A stretch of 64,000 bases of DNA from Branchiostoma belcheri (GCF_001625305.1 NW_017803965.1:1921459-1985458), one strand, 5' to 3'; positions 38,250-49,653 are shown, counted from the stretch's first letter. Notes: a model not told the origin generated them from the letters alone. Program-made: numbers and translations.

Positions 38250-38890
38250 GACCAATACCGTGTCGCGCACGAAACACAACCGGGCCGCCGTGTTTGTTGA
38301 CATGTTGAATAGTAAAAGTAGCGCGTCTCTTCCGTAGCAACATTCCCGAAAACGCAGCCGAAATTGCGGTTTCCTTTTATGGTTTGCCGTCCCATGTTTT
38401 TAGCTGAAATTTTGTTGTTATGATTATCGCTATTGTTAGAATTAATTAGTGTTAGAGTATGAAATAGTCGTTCCCTCGACTGCAAAACGTCCTAGGCCGT
38501 TCCTTGGCCGTTCCTAGGCCGTTCCTAGGCCGTTCCTAGGCCGTTCCTAAGCCGTTCCTTGGCCGTTCCTAGGCCGTTCCTAGGCCGTTCCTAGGCCGTT
38601 CCTAGGCCGTTCCTAGGCCGTTCCTAGGCCGTTCCTAGGCCGTTGTTAAGCCGTTCCTTGGCCGTTCCTAGGCCGTTCCTTGGCCGTTCCTAGGCCGTTC
38701 CTGGCCGATGTGGACAGTGCAGCAGTGGCCTCTGGCGATTTGTCTTTAAACTGCAGGGTCACATTTACCTGTGTCTGACGTAACTACGACGTAACTGAAG
38801 TTAGAACACTGGCCTTTGTGATGAACCTTTGTACAAAATACCACAGTAAGTCACTCAAAGCAACATTTCCTGTTATGTTTTACCGTCCCA
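38250..38890. repeat. Right inner arm of the palindrome
   Basis: Inverted relative to 36727-37085, with an 11-bp tandem array (38490-38706) placed between the two matching blocks. Landmarks are gtagcaacattcccgaaaac, aattagtgttagagtatgaa, gcagtggcctctggcgattt and cctgtgtctgacgtaact. Confidence 0.85.
38490..38706 (+). repeat. 11-bp minisatellite, about 20 units
   Basis: Units of taggccgttcc with common variants ttggccgttcc and taagccgttcc. One unit reads ttgttaagcc. At the matching point of the left inner arm (about 36890-36930) there is instead a short segment with cgtcctgacg/cgtcaggacg and a single ggccag. Confidence 0.95.
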
Positions 38891-39261
38891 TGTTTTTAGA
38901 CGTTGGTTTGGTTATCGCTATGGTTAGAATTGAAGTTATGATTAGGGTTAGAGTTGGAAATATGCGTCCCATTCACTGCAAAGCGCCCTGACGTCGGTGA
39001 AACGTATTGACAGTATCCAGCAGATGGACCGTGTAGCAGCGACCTCTGGCGATTTGTGAAGTGCAACAGCAGTCTACTGTGTGCGAGTCGAGTGCAGAAC
39101 TCTCTTGATTGAAAATGTAGGCATTGGCAAGAGACACGTTTCACTTTTTCGTTCGGTCAATCATTCATTCGTTTCTTTGAGTTTACTGCATTCACAATAT
39201 AAGATTTTGTTGACCGAACCAGACGCCAATCTCCCGTCGTCTGCGCGATTATATATAACGT

Positions 39262-39682
39262 TAATACGTTTTCATCCCGGTTTATGGTTGTGCCTTGTGC
39301 TTGTCTGCTCTCTTAACTCGGTGCACGGAAGGTTGGTGGTCTTCAAATCCCGCTAAATACTCCAGAACACGACCGATATTCTGCCGTACTGACATTAATT
39401 ACAACCGGACCGCCATGTTTTGTTTACATGTTACTCTAGCATAAAAACAAAGGAAAGGAGTTTCAAAGGAGTCTCACATAGGGGATGATTGCGTACTGCA
39501 CTTCTTCGTACTTCCGTCGTAGGACGATCAAGATCTCGTATATTGTCCAAAAGAAAATTAAATTTATAAGATTCGGAACAATATAAACTTACGAGAAAGA
39601 AGAGGGGTGTGCAAGGGGTGATTTTCAGCGAAATATTCCACTATAGCGGCCCCTGATGTCGAAACCTGGGAACGAGTCATTA
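39262..39682. repeat. Right outer arm of the palindrome, proximal part
   Basis: Inverted match of 35411-35872: ccggtttatggttgtgcctt, cccgctaaatactccagaac, ccgtcgtaggacgatcaaga, cgaaacctgggaacgagtca. It ends at the 548-bp insertion. Confidence 0.88.
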
Positions 39683-40230
39683 TTATCATATAGCCGGACG
39701 GCGCGGACCAATCAGAGGCCCGGATACCCGTGCTGTTATTTCCCGATAACAGCACATGTGGTGTTATGGCGGAATAACAGCACATGTCGTGTTATGGCTG
39801 ATACCATTATGTTATAGGGTATAGGGGCATGCGACTCTTTCTGTAAACCTTTGTAGCATTTTTCTGTCCAATAAACTTTTTTGTTTAGCTTCATTTAAAC
39901 TACAATTTGCATTAAATGAAATTATCCATATTTGTTTTAAAGCGTATAATATATTCGAATGTATTTTTATGTATGTATATATATTAAAGCTGTTGTATTT
40001 CAAACAGGAATTGTGTTGATTGACAGTTTGGATAGGCTATATGATAATAATTTTAATGCACTGCCTTTTCCTCGTTGTATATGGTGTCATAACTGCATGG
40101 GCAGCTGCCATAACCACCTCATAAACCACCTCGTTCGCTTCGCTCACACGGTGGTTTATTCGGTGGTTATGGCAGCTGCTCATGCAGTTATGACACCATA
40201 TACAACTCGGGGCAGTGCATTAACCCTTTA
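39683..40230. mobile_element. 548-bp insertion in the right palindrome arm
   Basis: Absent from the left arm, whose corresponding uninterrupted sequence reads gtgttaatgactcg at about 35409-35422. The insertion lies between two TTA triplets (39680-39682, 40231-40233), as expected of a 3-bp target duplication. It starts ttatcatatagccgg and holds an inverted partner ggctatatgataataat near 40033. Further on are a perfect small hairpin (gtgctgttat/ataacagcac, 39730-39754) and a large hairpin at 40054-40222. No protein-coding content was found. Confidence 0.7.
40054..40222. repeat. Large hairpin (arms about 70 bp, loop about 20 bp)
   Basis: The left arm taatgcactgcc ... gttgtatatggtgtcataac ... 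gcagctgccataaccacc ... ataaaccacc is the inverted match of ggtggtttat ... ggtggttatggcagctgc ... gttatgacaccatatacaac ... ggcagtgcatta. A few mismatches are present. The loop is about 40131-40149 (tcgttcgcttcgctcacac). TA at both edges could be a target duplication of a snapback MITE. Confidence 0.85.
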
Positions 40231-40404
40231 TTAACACATGTGGTTGCGTGATTGCGTCATGCTACAAGCCATAACAGCCTTGTACAGGTTTGGCCATGGT
40301 CTTGTAGCCATGATTAAAAATGAATTGATAGCCTGGAACAGGCCTGGCCATGGGACACTCAAAGGGGGTTGATAGCCTTGTATAGGCTTGGCCGTGAGAC
40401 CATC
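40231..40404. repeat. Right outer arm of the palindrome, distal part
   Basis: Inverted match of 35254-35418: tggttgcgtgattgcgtcat, gttgatagccttgtataggc and cgtgagaccatct. It is followed directly by the end of another TTA/TAA-target MITE at 40408, mirroring the MITE that ends at 35250. Confidence 0.85.
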
Positions 40405-40407
40405 TAA

Positions 40408-40490
40408 GGCCACACCGCCTAAATTTTATGGATGACATCCTCTGAAGACCCCCAAAGTAGTGCGCGCGGGCGAATAAAATAAAAATCGCT
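40408..40490 (+). mobile_element. MITE end, truncated
   Basis: ggccacaccgcctaaatttt and gtagtgcgcgcgggcgaata match the reverse complement of the right end of 34811-35250. No opposite terminus is recognised, so it is a fragment. It makes the inverted symmetry of the complex extend into the flanking MITEs. Confidence 0.65.
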
Positions 40491-43259
40491 TCTGCTCTTC
40501 AGACTTTCTTTACACAAAGCCACAAATTCCTGGTCGACTTCTCATCAGCTCTGATTAGGGGGGGGGGGTATCTGTAATTGCAACTCTGCCCTCTACAAAG
40601 CCCTCTACATACAGCTTGCACGCGTGTAGTTAGTCTGTTGATATTTGCTTGCCAGTATGTTGTTGGCCGTCACTATCGGCTCTCTTTAAAAGTTAAACAT
40701 CAGACGTTTTCTTGACGTACAAGCCATTGAGGTCTAACAACTTGTAAATCCCTTTAAGTGGGTCTTTAAGTAAGTGTAAAGTCGAGGTTTACCAGAATCT
40801 CCATGTTCGGCAGTCTGCAATGTGGGGAGAATAATTAACGCTGTCAAGAAATGTTTCGCAATGAAATATATACTCAAATATTACATTTTTCACATTGTAC
40901 TATTTTCCCACGAACTATGGAGGTAGAAAAACTCAAGGGAGGGAACTAAAAACCTAGAAAAAGTAGATTTTGGATGTCAATAGCCTTTTCTTAGCCTTCT
41001 TTCTTAGGCTTCTTATATATATATATGATTTATATAGTACACCATCCTCCATCCATCCATCCAATTTTGTGGTCATACGATAAGTATTTAGGAGTTTACT
41101 ACAGGGGCCCAAAAACATTGTCTAATAGGGTTAAGAACCCATAGGCATTTTTATTGACATCTCCACCAAACATTTCGTTCCAGCGCTAACTAACATCTAC
41201 TTAAAATACCTCTATATCAGAGTCATCCCTCTAGACCTGACTTTCCTTCATCCCGTGTTTCCCTCGGCTTTAGAAGCCTTCTCCCCACAGGACGGAGCTA
41301 TGTTGATGGCGTCCCAACCGGCTTCCTCTCAGGCCCAGGAAAAAATGTTGTGTTTCCTGTTTCCAGACCGACACTTTAAAAAAACGGCCGACCCTAGCCT
41401 TTTTTGGGCGGACCCCTGCAAGGGACATATACAAGCTGATCGATCTTTTCTAGCTCTATGATCTTAGTTGGATCGCTAGAGATTGCCAAAGTCTAATAAA
41501 AAAAATAAAGACAGAAAAGAAGGAAAATCCCTACCTACCGAGCCTAGTTTTTTCAAGACGAAACAGGAAACACAGCATGTTTTTCCCCAGGCCTCAGGAG
41601 TCAAGTTCAGGATGAGTTCACTGCGCCAGGCGAACAGTGACAAATTTAGCGGCCGACTTGACTGTCTATTTGTTGAAGTCGGTATGCAGACACCTCGCAG
41701 GCTTCTCAAGATCTACTTAGTCTAGCGTCTTTCTGAAGTCTTTGCGAAGCCTGTCTGGTATGACCAAGGACGTCTTGCAAAACATCCTTGGTATGACATC
41801 AGTGGGTTCATTTTGCAACATTTTGCACCAATAATAATAATAAATATTTTCATTGAAAAAAATCTTAATGTGTTTGTCGTTTACTCCAACTTTTCAACAC
41901 ATTTGTGCTATTATTTCACATTTCTGACATTTATATTTGGAATGTGTGAACTACTTTACCACACAGGAATCCATTTCATGTTAAGAAAATTTTACCCAAG
42001 ATTGTTGACATTTTTGGCAAAGTGCAATTCACCCAGAGCGAGGGTTTTTTACTAGCATATGTAGGAGTAGACGACATGTTGTTGAAGACCAAGACTTCCC
42101 CTAGTCATGTCAACATTATTTATCAACTAACCCCTTTAGGGTAAAGCAAGTATTCCAAAGATCGTTTATACATATCGCCCCATAATGCTAGTCTCTACCA
42201 GACTAACAACGCCGGTTCAAAAGCACTAAAATTTAGCCAAATGGAGAGAATAATAGGCAAGGGGAGTTTTAGTCTGATTCTTGATTTTATAACTAGAATA
42301 TGATGCTCGATATTACGTATGAAAGACAACGAACACCCAAAACGGGAAAAAATATGACATTAGTTGAGCGATCTGTCCAATTTTTGGTCGATTCGTGGTC
42401 GCAGCCTCTAGTGCAAAGGCGGTGTGTGCATGTACATGTAGTAGTATGGACTAGAGGTAGCGTAGAAAAGATTGTAGTAGTGTAGACTAGATTGTAGTTT
42501 GAGTGAAGATTAGATTGCAAGCCCTTAGGCCACACAGACACTACAGCAGGGAGCTAGAACACTTGCTGTATTGTGTGTTCAACTACCATATTCTTTCTCA
42601 TAAGCGCTGAAGAGAAAAAAGCTCTTTTAAACTCTTTTACCTACACGCTGCTGCCTTGTATATGATTAATACATGAAGTAAGGATTGAAGTTGTTACTAC
42701 TAGTATTTCTATTTGTGCCACATGATATAAAGGCGCCTAATGTCTTTGCTTCGTACAATACACTGCTTTTCCAAACGCATGCCTCCCCCTCTCCCTCACA
42801 GGATGACCTTGGTTGGTGCAGACGGTGCATTCTTCCCTCGCGTTTCTCCCACACTCAGGGGGCAGACTTTGAACTTGGCCTTTTCTCTGGACGGAATTAA
42901 CCAAATTACACGGTTGTCAAGTCTTAAAGCTTTGACACGTGCCCTCCAACACAAAGCCTCCGTCCCGACCAACGCGTCCTCAGTTTGGATGTTTACCGAC
43001 AATTCCTGGGCCTCAAAAACTGGTCTTCTGGTTCGGACAAAAACAGACCACCATCCAATTGGCTCAAGCCTTAATCCAATTATTCCCTAACCTCTCGTGT
43101 CCATATCTGAAGCAAAAGAAGTTGTGTCCAAATCATTGTGCTCTTGACGCTTGTTGTCGATCTTTTCTAACGCGCCAGGTGGATTGGACCCTCCTCTAAA
43201 AGAACAAGACAGTTTCGGAAGCGTCAAAAAACCTGGACCGTTTCCACCCAGCTGACATT
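40491..43259. other. Intergenic, one inverted repeat, no gene recognised
   Basis: Contains an imperfect inverted repeat of about 40 bp (41332-41371 against 41557-41600; core tgtttcctgttt/aaacaggaaaca) with about 190 bp between, and a short (TCCA)n near 41047. Open frames (41255-41461, 41813-42055, 42740-43090) have no secure family match. Confidence 0.45.
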
Positions 43260-43875
43260 CCAAGCAAGTGGGAAGGTCTTGGTATTTCAGCCGGCTTGCT
43301 GACAGCCCGAATTTAAGCTGTCACCCGTGTGTATTTTGGAGAACATTCTATCCGCCCTCTTTAAACAGTCTCGAAGTTCGTCGAGCCCTATTTGGGGAGG
43401 TATATTCCGAGCTTGCGTTCGTCTCCGGGAGTCGGCAGTGTCGTGTCGTACTGAGTGCCGCGCGCTGTGCCCTTCCTTGCTTGGATTGTGTGAGAGGACG
43501 AGCGGGCCAAGGGAGCCGTGAGTTATTCTCTCCTTCTGAACACTTCTTCTTCTACTCGTTCTTCTAACTCAATGTCTCCTTCTGTCTCCATAAGTGTTCT
43601 TCACTTACCGACGCCTGTAGTGGTACTCTAACATCTAGGCAGCGTTATCAGTCAATGTTTTGACCTATCATAGATGCTTAGTCTACCTACAAGGGAAGTA
43701 GAGACGTGGTTTACTAATGTTACGCGTAACTAGCTGTTAATCAAAGTGGCCGGAGTGACTGGCTGGATCTAGAGCGCGAATTCCGGGTCACGCGCGGTGT
43801 TGCGTACCGAAAATCTTCTCCCCAAGTCTTCTTCAACTGTGACAAGTGTGTGTTCCTGTGTCAAGAAGAGAGAAG
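43260..43875 (+). promoter_or_regulatory. Possible CpG-containing promoter and non-coding first exon
   Basis: This stretch is richer in CG dinucleotides than its surroundings and ends in a very good splice donor, agaag/gtaagtgag (GT at 43876). No long open frame or start codon in good context precedes it. It could be an alternative first exon of a gene further along the + strand. The evidence is only composition and one donor site. Confidence 0.25.
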
Positions 43876-44905
43876 GTAAGTGAGAAACTCTTCCTTTACA
43901 TCAGATGTTAGAATTGCGTGTGAAAACTGCGATGTTCTAGTCGATTTATGTATTGAAGACAGCAGTAATGGGGCTGGGCACGTAACGCGAGACGGGATGT
44001 TTCTCCAAGTATCTGTGTGTAAAGTGTTACTGCTACTTTGGGAGTGCAAACAAACTCCAAGTATTCGCGTGTTGACTTACCCCCCCTCCCACTCTCGAGG
44101 ACTCCGTCTTAGCATCATTAGGGCGTTGTTATGGTGGTGTCTAAACGATTTAGCGAGACGAAAACTCAACTTCTCGATCGCCCATGTTGCCTATCCCTTT
44201 ATAATCATAATTATAATTGCCATAAAATAGTGTACATCTTGTAGAACTCGGTGTCAAGAATGGGGACAACTTATTAGTATTACGCAACGGAAAGCAACAT
44301 CTCAAAAAGTACCCCCCCCCACTCGCTCCATACTTCATATGACATATCAACATTCCAAAGACTTAAAGAAAATGCTGAGGCGATTTCTCACGGTGTATCC
44401 GATAGTCAGGACACGTGAAATAAAGTAGTAGTCCCAGTTTGCGATAAGGCAAAATATTTACGCTTGATAACCCCGTTATAGCTAGCAAGTTACTACAATT
44501 CCTTTCTCCTGACAAGCCGATATAATGTTACCGAACACCGGTGCTCTTTGTCTACAAGAACGCATACCGGCGTCTGGCCGAGAGATATTTTGACGTTTAT
44601 AATAGACTCCAGGCTGTGGAGAAGTTCTACCACACATTTGGTCACTGCTGAGACATGTTAGTGCCTCCTAAATCTCCTAAATCTAAACCGCGGCCTTTGG
44701 CGAGAACTCGTAACGTGTGACATAAAACGTTCCGGAAAGCTAGCGGCCTACATAAAGCTAACTACTGCAAAAGTGTGTGTAACTAGTTTACGGATACATT
44801 CTTGTAAAAGTTTGTGTGTATTAAGGAGGATGTAAACACTGTGACAACTTTTGGCAAGGTTTTCATGAAACCTGTCAGCGATGTTGGCACGCCATGTTCG
44901 GGTTA

Positions 44906-45288
44906 GGCCACACTGATTTAATTTTATGTATGACATCTACGCTCGCGTTGATGTTCGCCTCCTTCGAGGCTCTGGCCTAGGTGCCATCCTCCGTAGTCCA
45001 TATTTGCTAGCGACAATAGGGAGCTGGCGGTAACTACGGAGGTCTGGATGGCACCCAGGCCACCGAAACTCCACTGAACTCAAGTACGGTGCCGACCCAT
45101 GAAATGCTGCAAAGGGTCAGCATGTGCCGGCTTGTCGTAAAAGTAGTCATATACTACTACAAACGTTACTGCTGCTACTACTACTACTACTACTAATGCA
45201 AATTCACAATTTTCTTATTCGCCCGCGCGCACTACTAAGTTTGGTGGTCTTTAGAGGATGTCATCCATAAAATTAAGGCAGTTTGGCC
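44906..45288. mobile_element. MITE with TTA target duplication
   Basis: A 383-bp element with ends ggccacactgatttaatttt and aaattaaggcagtttggcc, and TTA on both sides (44903-44905, 45289-45291). The interior is shared with 34811-35250 (cgaggctctggcct, gatggcacccaggc, gcatgtgccggcttgtcgt, ttattcgcccgcg). A (CTA)n stretch lies inside, near 45165-45195. No transposase. Confidence 0.85.
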
Positions 45289-45291
45289 TTA

Positions 45292-46381
45292 TCCTACCCC
45301 ACAGTGTCAGTGTCAAGAGTACAGAGAGGGCAACTCTGGGAAACATCCGCTGGCGGTGTGTGTATGTGTCCAATTAACAGTCTGCTTCTTTTGTGTCAAC
45401 CTTTGACCACATTATGGACGTCAAACACGAAAAGGAACAACTATTGTCTCCAAGCAGATACGTGGCCGTGTGGCTACCTTTCTTACGTTGTTTGTCTGTG
45501 CATTTATTTGTCTACTTTCTAAGGTAAGTTTCTGTTTAACTCGCCACTTAAATATGAAGACTAAAATGACCTACAATTTTAGGTAATAAACACCTGTCTC
45601 TCAATAGGAGGCTGACCATGGAGTTCCCAGATATCCGAATTTACTACCCCCTGATGTCCTTTGTAGTTACCTATAAAATAAACGTAGATGAACAAAATTT
45701 CTGTCTAGGCCGAAGTACAAACGTTATAAGGAAAAGTCTTGAAGATACAATTTATTTTCAGGATTTCTTTCTTTCTAGTCAAAATATGTTGCACAAACCC
45801 CTACCGTAGCCTCGCGAGGTTGAACCGAGGGAAGGCTGTATATTTGTTTTTCCTGTCGGCCGGATGTCTGTTGTTCCTCCATCAAGTGATCCAATTCAAA
45901 ATCATTCAATCTGTCTTCAAGAGGAAATAAACTGAGATATGCTCCAGGTTTTAACATTTCAAACAGTTATCACGGACAGTTGGAAAGACTTTATTTTTGT
46001 TAAATTTTTGCCTCTCTCGATTTTTAGGTCGCTCCTAATACAATACTTGAGTTCTTTGCATTGAATTGGTCCAGTTCCTCTTACCTACAACTTGACAAAC
46101 AAACATACTTTAAAAAACACCCCCTGACATTCCAAATACCATAACCCAATTGAATGACAAGCTAACTGATTTGATAAAATTGTTACGTGACACCTTTGCT
46201 TGACAAAATCTAAATATGGTCGAGATGAAGATGAAAATAAGCTATGAATGAAAGAGAATGTTGATATCTTTGTCCCCGGTGGAAGCCCCTGTTGCATGTA
46301 CAGATTGACTAGCGGCACGGGAGGATCGAAGCCAAAATAGACACGTAGATGGCAAGTATTGAACAAGTCTTTCATTCATTT
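45292..46381. other. No recognisable features
   Basis: Only short open frames without motifs. A consensus-like donor (aag/gtaagt at 45524) has no convincing exon in front of it. Confidence 0.4.
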
Positions 46382-46792
46382 AAACCGTAATATTTACAGA
46401 GATTAGCATATTGACATCAAAGACATCACGCCAATGCAATTGATGAAGAAATCTGTCTGATATTGACATTTACTGTCATTTCTTATTTTCGTCATCATTT
46501 CATACTTGAAGCGTTTAAAATGGCCCCAGAACAAGCTACGTGAGGCGTCTTTTTATTCATTATTATTATTTTTGGTACCGCCAATAAGTAGCCAGAAACG
46601 GAGTAGGATACAAAACAAGCAACCCTTTTCCGTCAGCGACATCGTATTTTTACTTCACAGATGTCTATATGCATGAAATAGGATTGCTTCAACTTACTAT
46701 ATTAAGTTTGGGCGCTTTGGATTTGCTTGTCCATTAAAACCGTAATATTTACAGAGATTAGTATAATTGACATCAAAGGCATCACGCCTCTG
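46382..46792. repeat. Dispersed repeat copy with flanking direct repeats
   Basis: A 50-bp direct repeat (ccgtaatatttacagagatt ... gacatcaaa(g)gcatcacgcc) lies at 46384-46432 and 46738-46792. Between them is a copy of the repeat found at 8095-8715 (aaatctgtctgatatt, gtcatcatttcatact, ggtaccgccaataagtag). Here the sequence at the point equivalent to the 8182 MITE is uninterrupted (about 46507-46515). Confidence 0.7.
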
Positions 46793-47726
46793 TTTAGATA
46801 ACACCGTCACATGATGCTAGAAAAGACTGGCATCTCAGCCATGGCAGTGATGTTTGTTGTGGAAGCATTCCAAAAATATCCTCACTGAAACTACTGACGA
46901 GAAATGACCTAGGAAAGTATTTCTCGTGGACGAGAATTGTGTAAGGCCAAATGCTTGAAGTTAAATGTGAGGTGAAATATCTTCATCAGATTAGCTAAGA
47001 CCTAAAAAAAAAAGAAACAAACAGAATTTGCTACGGTGTGTACGTGTGTCTCTGCACTTTTTGGACAAGTATACCCACAGTACCTCAGATCATCAAGTGA
47101 CTACACACAGTTCTTTCACGATGTATTCTTACTGATTTTTTTCAGAGCAAAGTCAATGTCTTTTTACAAAATTGACCGATGCCAACAAAGCAGAGCATAC
47201 GGTATGTGTTTTCATTCGGACTGAGTTGTAACAGCCGGGTATGCACGGCTGAGTGATCCATTGATCAAGCTATTCCCTTTTTTGACATACTTGCGCAAAC
47301 CTACCGACCAGATTAACACATTTTCGGGGTCATTAGGGAAGTCTAATAGCCAACTAATGACTCTGACGGTTCTGTTTGCGTCAGTAATGTTTGTGTTGGA
47401 CTCAAAATAATGTCTAGGCAAAAAGCACACCACGTCAAACGGCTTTCGCTTTTAATCGTTAGGATCAGAGAAGAATGTGTCTTTAAAGGGCATAAATTTA
47501 AAGGTTTCTTATGGTGCTCCAAGATCCAGAAACCGAGGATCGGGGTGATGTAATGGTTAAAGGTGATATCCTGGTTACCAAACCTATTTTTGCTGTCGAG
47601 TCTCAAATTTGTCCTCGCCGGCAGCTAAAATAGATTTGGTAACAAGGCTATGATTATGAAGGCGAAGTGTTCGTTTAGAATCGTAATATTATCACGTCCA
47701 CTCAGTTTTGCAGGGAAAATGGTATG

Positions 47727-47811
<85 letters not shown>

Positions 47812-48324
47812 CCGACCACTCAATCAATCCGATCACTCAATCAATCGACCAATCTGTTATCCTTCCCTCTGATATAACAGTTATGGTCATGATAAAAATA
47901 TCGGTTTATCCATGTTATCGTGGAAATAAGTGAAGAGCATTGTCAATGATTTACGTATGGTGATTTCGACTACTATGTCAAAGACATGAACGGTGTTATA
48001 AGCTGGAAGGACGTTCTGTTGCCTTTGTTTGTGCGCCTCCATTTTCCAGACGATGCCTTCGGGACATGACCTTGTGTGACAACCTCAAGGTCGTCCGGGT
48101 TGTCCTTCCTCTTCGACCTCACGATAAGACAGGCGATGATGGAGCAATTTAGAAGATTTTGCTATTAAAACCTGATGACACAACGCGACTTCTTCATCAC
48201 CTCGGGTCACGGGTGTTAGGGGGCCTTGGCCCTAAGATTTAAGCCATATTGCAGTTGGACGGTTTCAATGTCAGAGTGAAAATCCACCCGCGAGGCTGTG
48301 GTAGGGGTAGTGAGGATGGAAAAT
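46793..48324. repeat. Non-coding region with (AATC)n microsatellite
   Basis: The microsatellite tcaatcaa... runs at about 47728-47811, with imperfect extensions to 47850. Its translation as Ile-Asn-Gln-Ser repeats has no meaning. The rest of the interval shows nothing recognisable. Confidence 0.85.
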
Positions 48325-48505
48325 GAAAGAGATGAGGTAATCTCTCTGATATTGACATTTATTGCCATTTCTTAGCACATTTTCGTCATCATTTCATACT
48401 TTAACGCGTTTGAAACAAGCTATGCACCGCCCATACATACAACCAGCTAGCCTACGATACATAACAAGCAACCATTGACATTGCATTTGTGCCTCACAGA
48501 TATCC
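48325..48505. repeat. Third copy of the 8.1-kb dispersed repeat
   Basis: gatattgacatttattgcca, cgtcatcatttcatacttta and acataacaagcaacc align with 46450-46625 and with the two halves at 8095-8715. Uninterrupted at the MITE target (about 48399-48405). Confidence 0.65.
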
Positions 48506-49174
48506 GTATCATATGGGATAGGATTAATTTAGCTCAATACATTAAAAGAATGACCAGAAATTTGACTTTAAAAATCAAGATTTGCTACCCTGAAATTGCA
48601 TTGGACGGCTTTAAAGGGGCTTATTCTGTCTTTACAGCATTGAGTGTGGGACTAAAATAGTGGGACCCACTGTCGTCCTTCCATGAGTAATCATATGTGG
48701 CACATTTCACACCTCCATGTTATACGCCTTAACGGGAAGACTTGATTTATTTTTGGAGCGACAGACACAAACCCTTGCGTCCTCTTAGGCGTAACAGTAT
48801 AATCTTAGCACATGAGACAGAATAGAAATATGTATGTGGCATCACAAACTGATATAAATTGAAGCTCGTGTCACCGCGTGGTATCACTGCAACACTGCAT
48901 TGGCAACTGAGCGGACATCCATCAGTTGTAACGTTATTTCGGGTAAATCTGATCAATGGCCTACTCCTAGACGTCTAGACCCTTTCTATTATTAACAGGC
49001 ACTAACAATGATAATGATGACCTGTATTTTTCTTTGTGCTTCGGTTCCACAACCTGCTATTTGTGGTTTGTATATATAGGAGGAACATGCCTTTTTTCGA
49101 GAACTTTAATCTACTGCAGTTAACATAATATCCGCTAGGATCCAGCACAGGAATAGCTAGCTACTACCAAACAG

Positions 49175-49285
49175 TAGCCTGGATGCCAGACCCAAAGCAC
49201 ACTGGACACAAAGTATCTCAGTGTGCTAGCTCAGGCTCACTGAGATATTTGTGTCCAGTGTGCTATGGGTCTGGAACCCAGGCTA
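49175..49285. mobile_element. Short foldback MITE with perfect 8-bp target duplication
   Basis: A 111-bp hairpin element. The left arm is tagcctggatgccagaccc ... agcacactggacacaaa ... tatctcagtg, and the right arm is its near-perfect inverse ending gggtctggaacccaggcta. It is flanked by ccaaacag at 49167-49174 and 49286-49293, identical. 8-bp duplications fit hAT-type insertion, but the class is inference. Far too short to code. Confidence 0.9.
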
Positions 49286-49508
49286 CCAAACAGCAAAGAA
49301 CAAATCAAAGATCAAGCCGTACCAACCTACTTTAATAGTCTCTTGCTAGATAGTAGTAACACTAAAGCATTGCGGATGTATCATAAAATCATAAGGCTAT
49401 TTGTAAAGTGTAAAAAAAAGAAGGCTGCTATGGACAAACTTTTATAATGCTCTCAGAAAATGTGGTCGGGAAGAAATGTTTCAAATTTCGCGGGCATTTT
49501 TTCGTAAA

Positions 49509-49518
49509 TCTCGCGAGA
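49509..49518. promoter_or_regulatory. TCTCGCGAGA promoter palindrome
   Basis: A perfect 10-bp palindrome. In vertebrates this motif occurs in CpG-type, TATA-less promoters and is bound by BANP (earlier attributed to ZBTB33). Here it lies about 140 bp upstream of a strong donor in a locally CG-rich segment with a gaggcgtggc GC-box-like site, all consistent with a promoter. Function in this organism is inferred. Confidence 0.6.
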
Positions 49519-49524
49519 ACGAAC

Positions 49525-49653
49525 GAGGAGGAGGCGTGGCTTTGTCTGGTTCTGAGAGTCGGCGGAAAACCGAGCCATTCATTTCCGTGCCAGGGAGTAA
49601 GCTTACAGGCGGCACCGACTGAAAATCTACCCTCCTGAACAACCAAACAACAG
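49525..49653 (+). other. Probable non-coding first exon with strong donor
   Basis: Ends in caacag/gtaagtgaa (GT at 49654), a near-ideal donor. The start is placed roughly, just downstream of the TCTCGCGAGA element. The longest local frame ends at 49638 and has no family match, so it reads as 5' untranslated sequence. The next credible + strand exon is at 63076, which would make a 13.4-kb first intron. That linkage is inference. Confidence 0.45.

Noticed and set aside
42528-42560. ggccacacagacac after TTA as another MITE end
   Set aside because: Only the first eight bases agree with the family and no opposite end was found.
42740-43330. Possible RNase H-like remnant (WMFTDNS and HPADIPSKW in two frames)
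   Set aside because: Two short motifs in different frames with no reverse transcriptase or recombinase nearby; too weak to call.
45480-45530. Donor-like aag/gtaagt as an exon end
   Set aside because: No supporting open frame, promoter or acceptor; a good donor alone is common by chance.
47650-47933. Ser/Ile/Asn/Gln repeat protein
   Set aside because: (AATC)n microsatellite.
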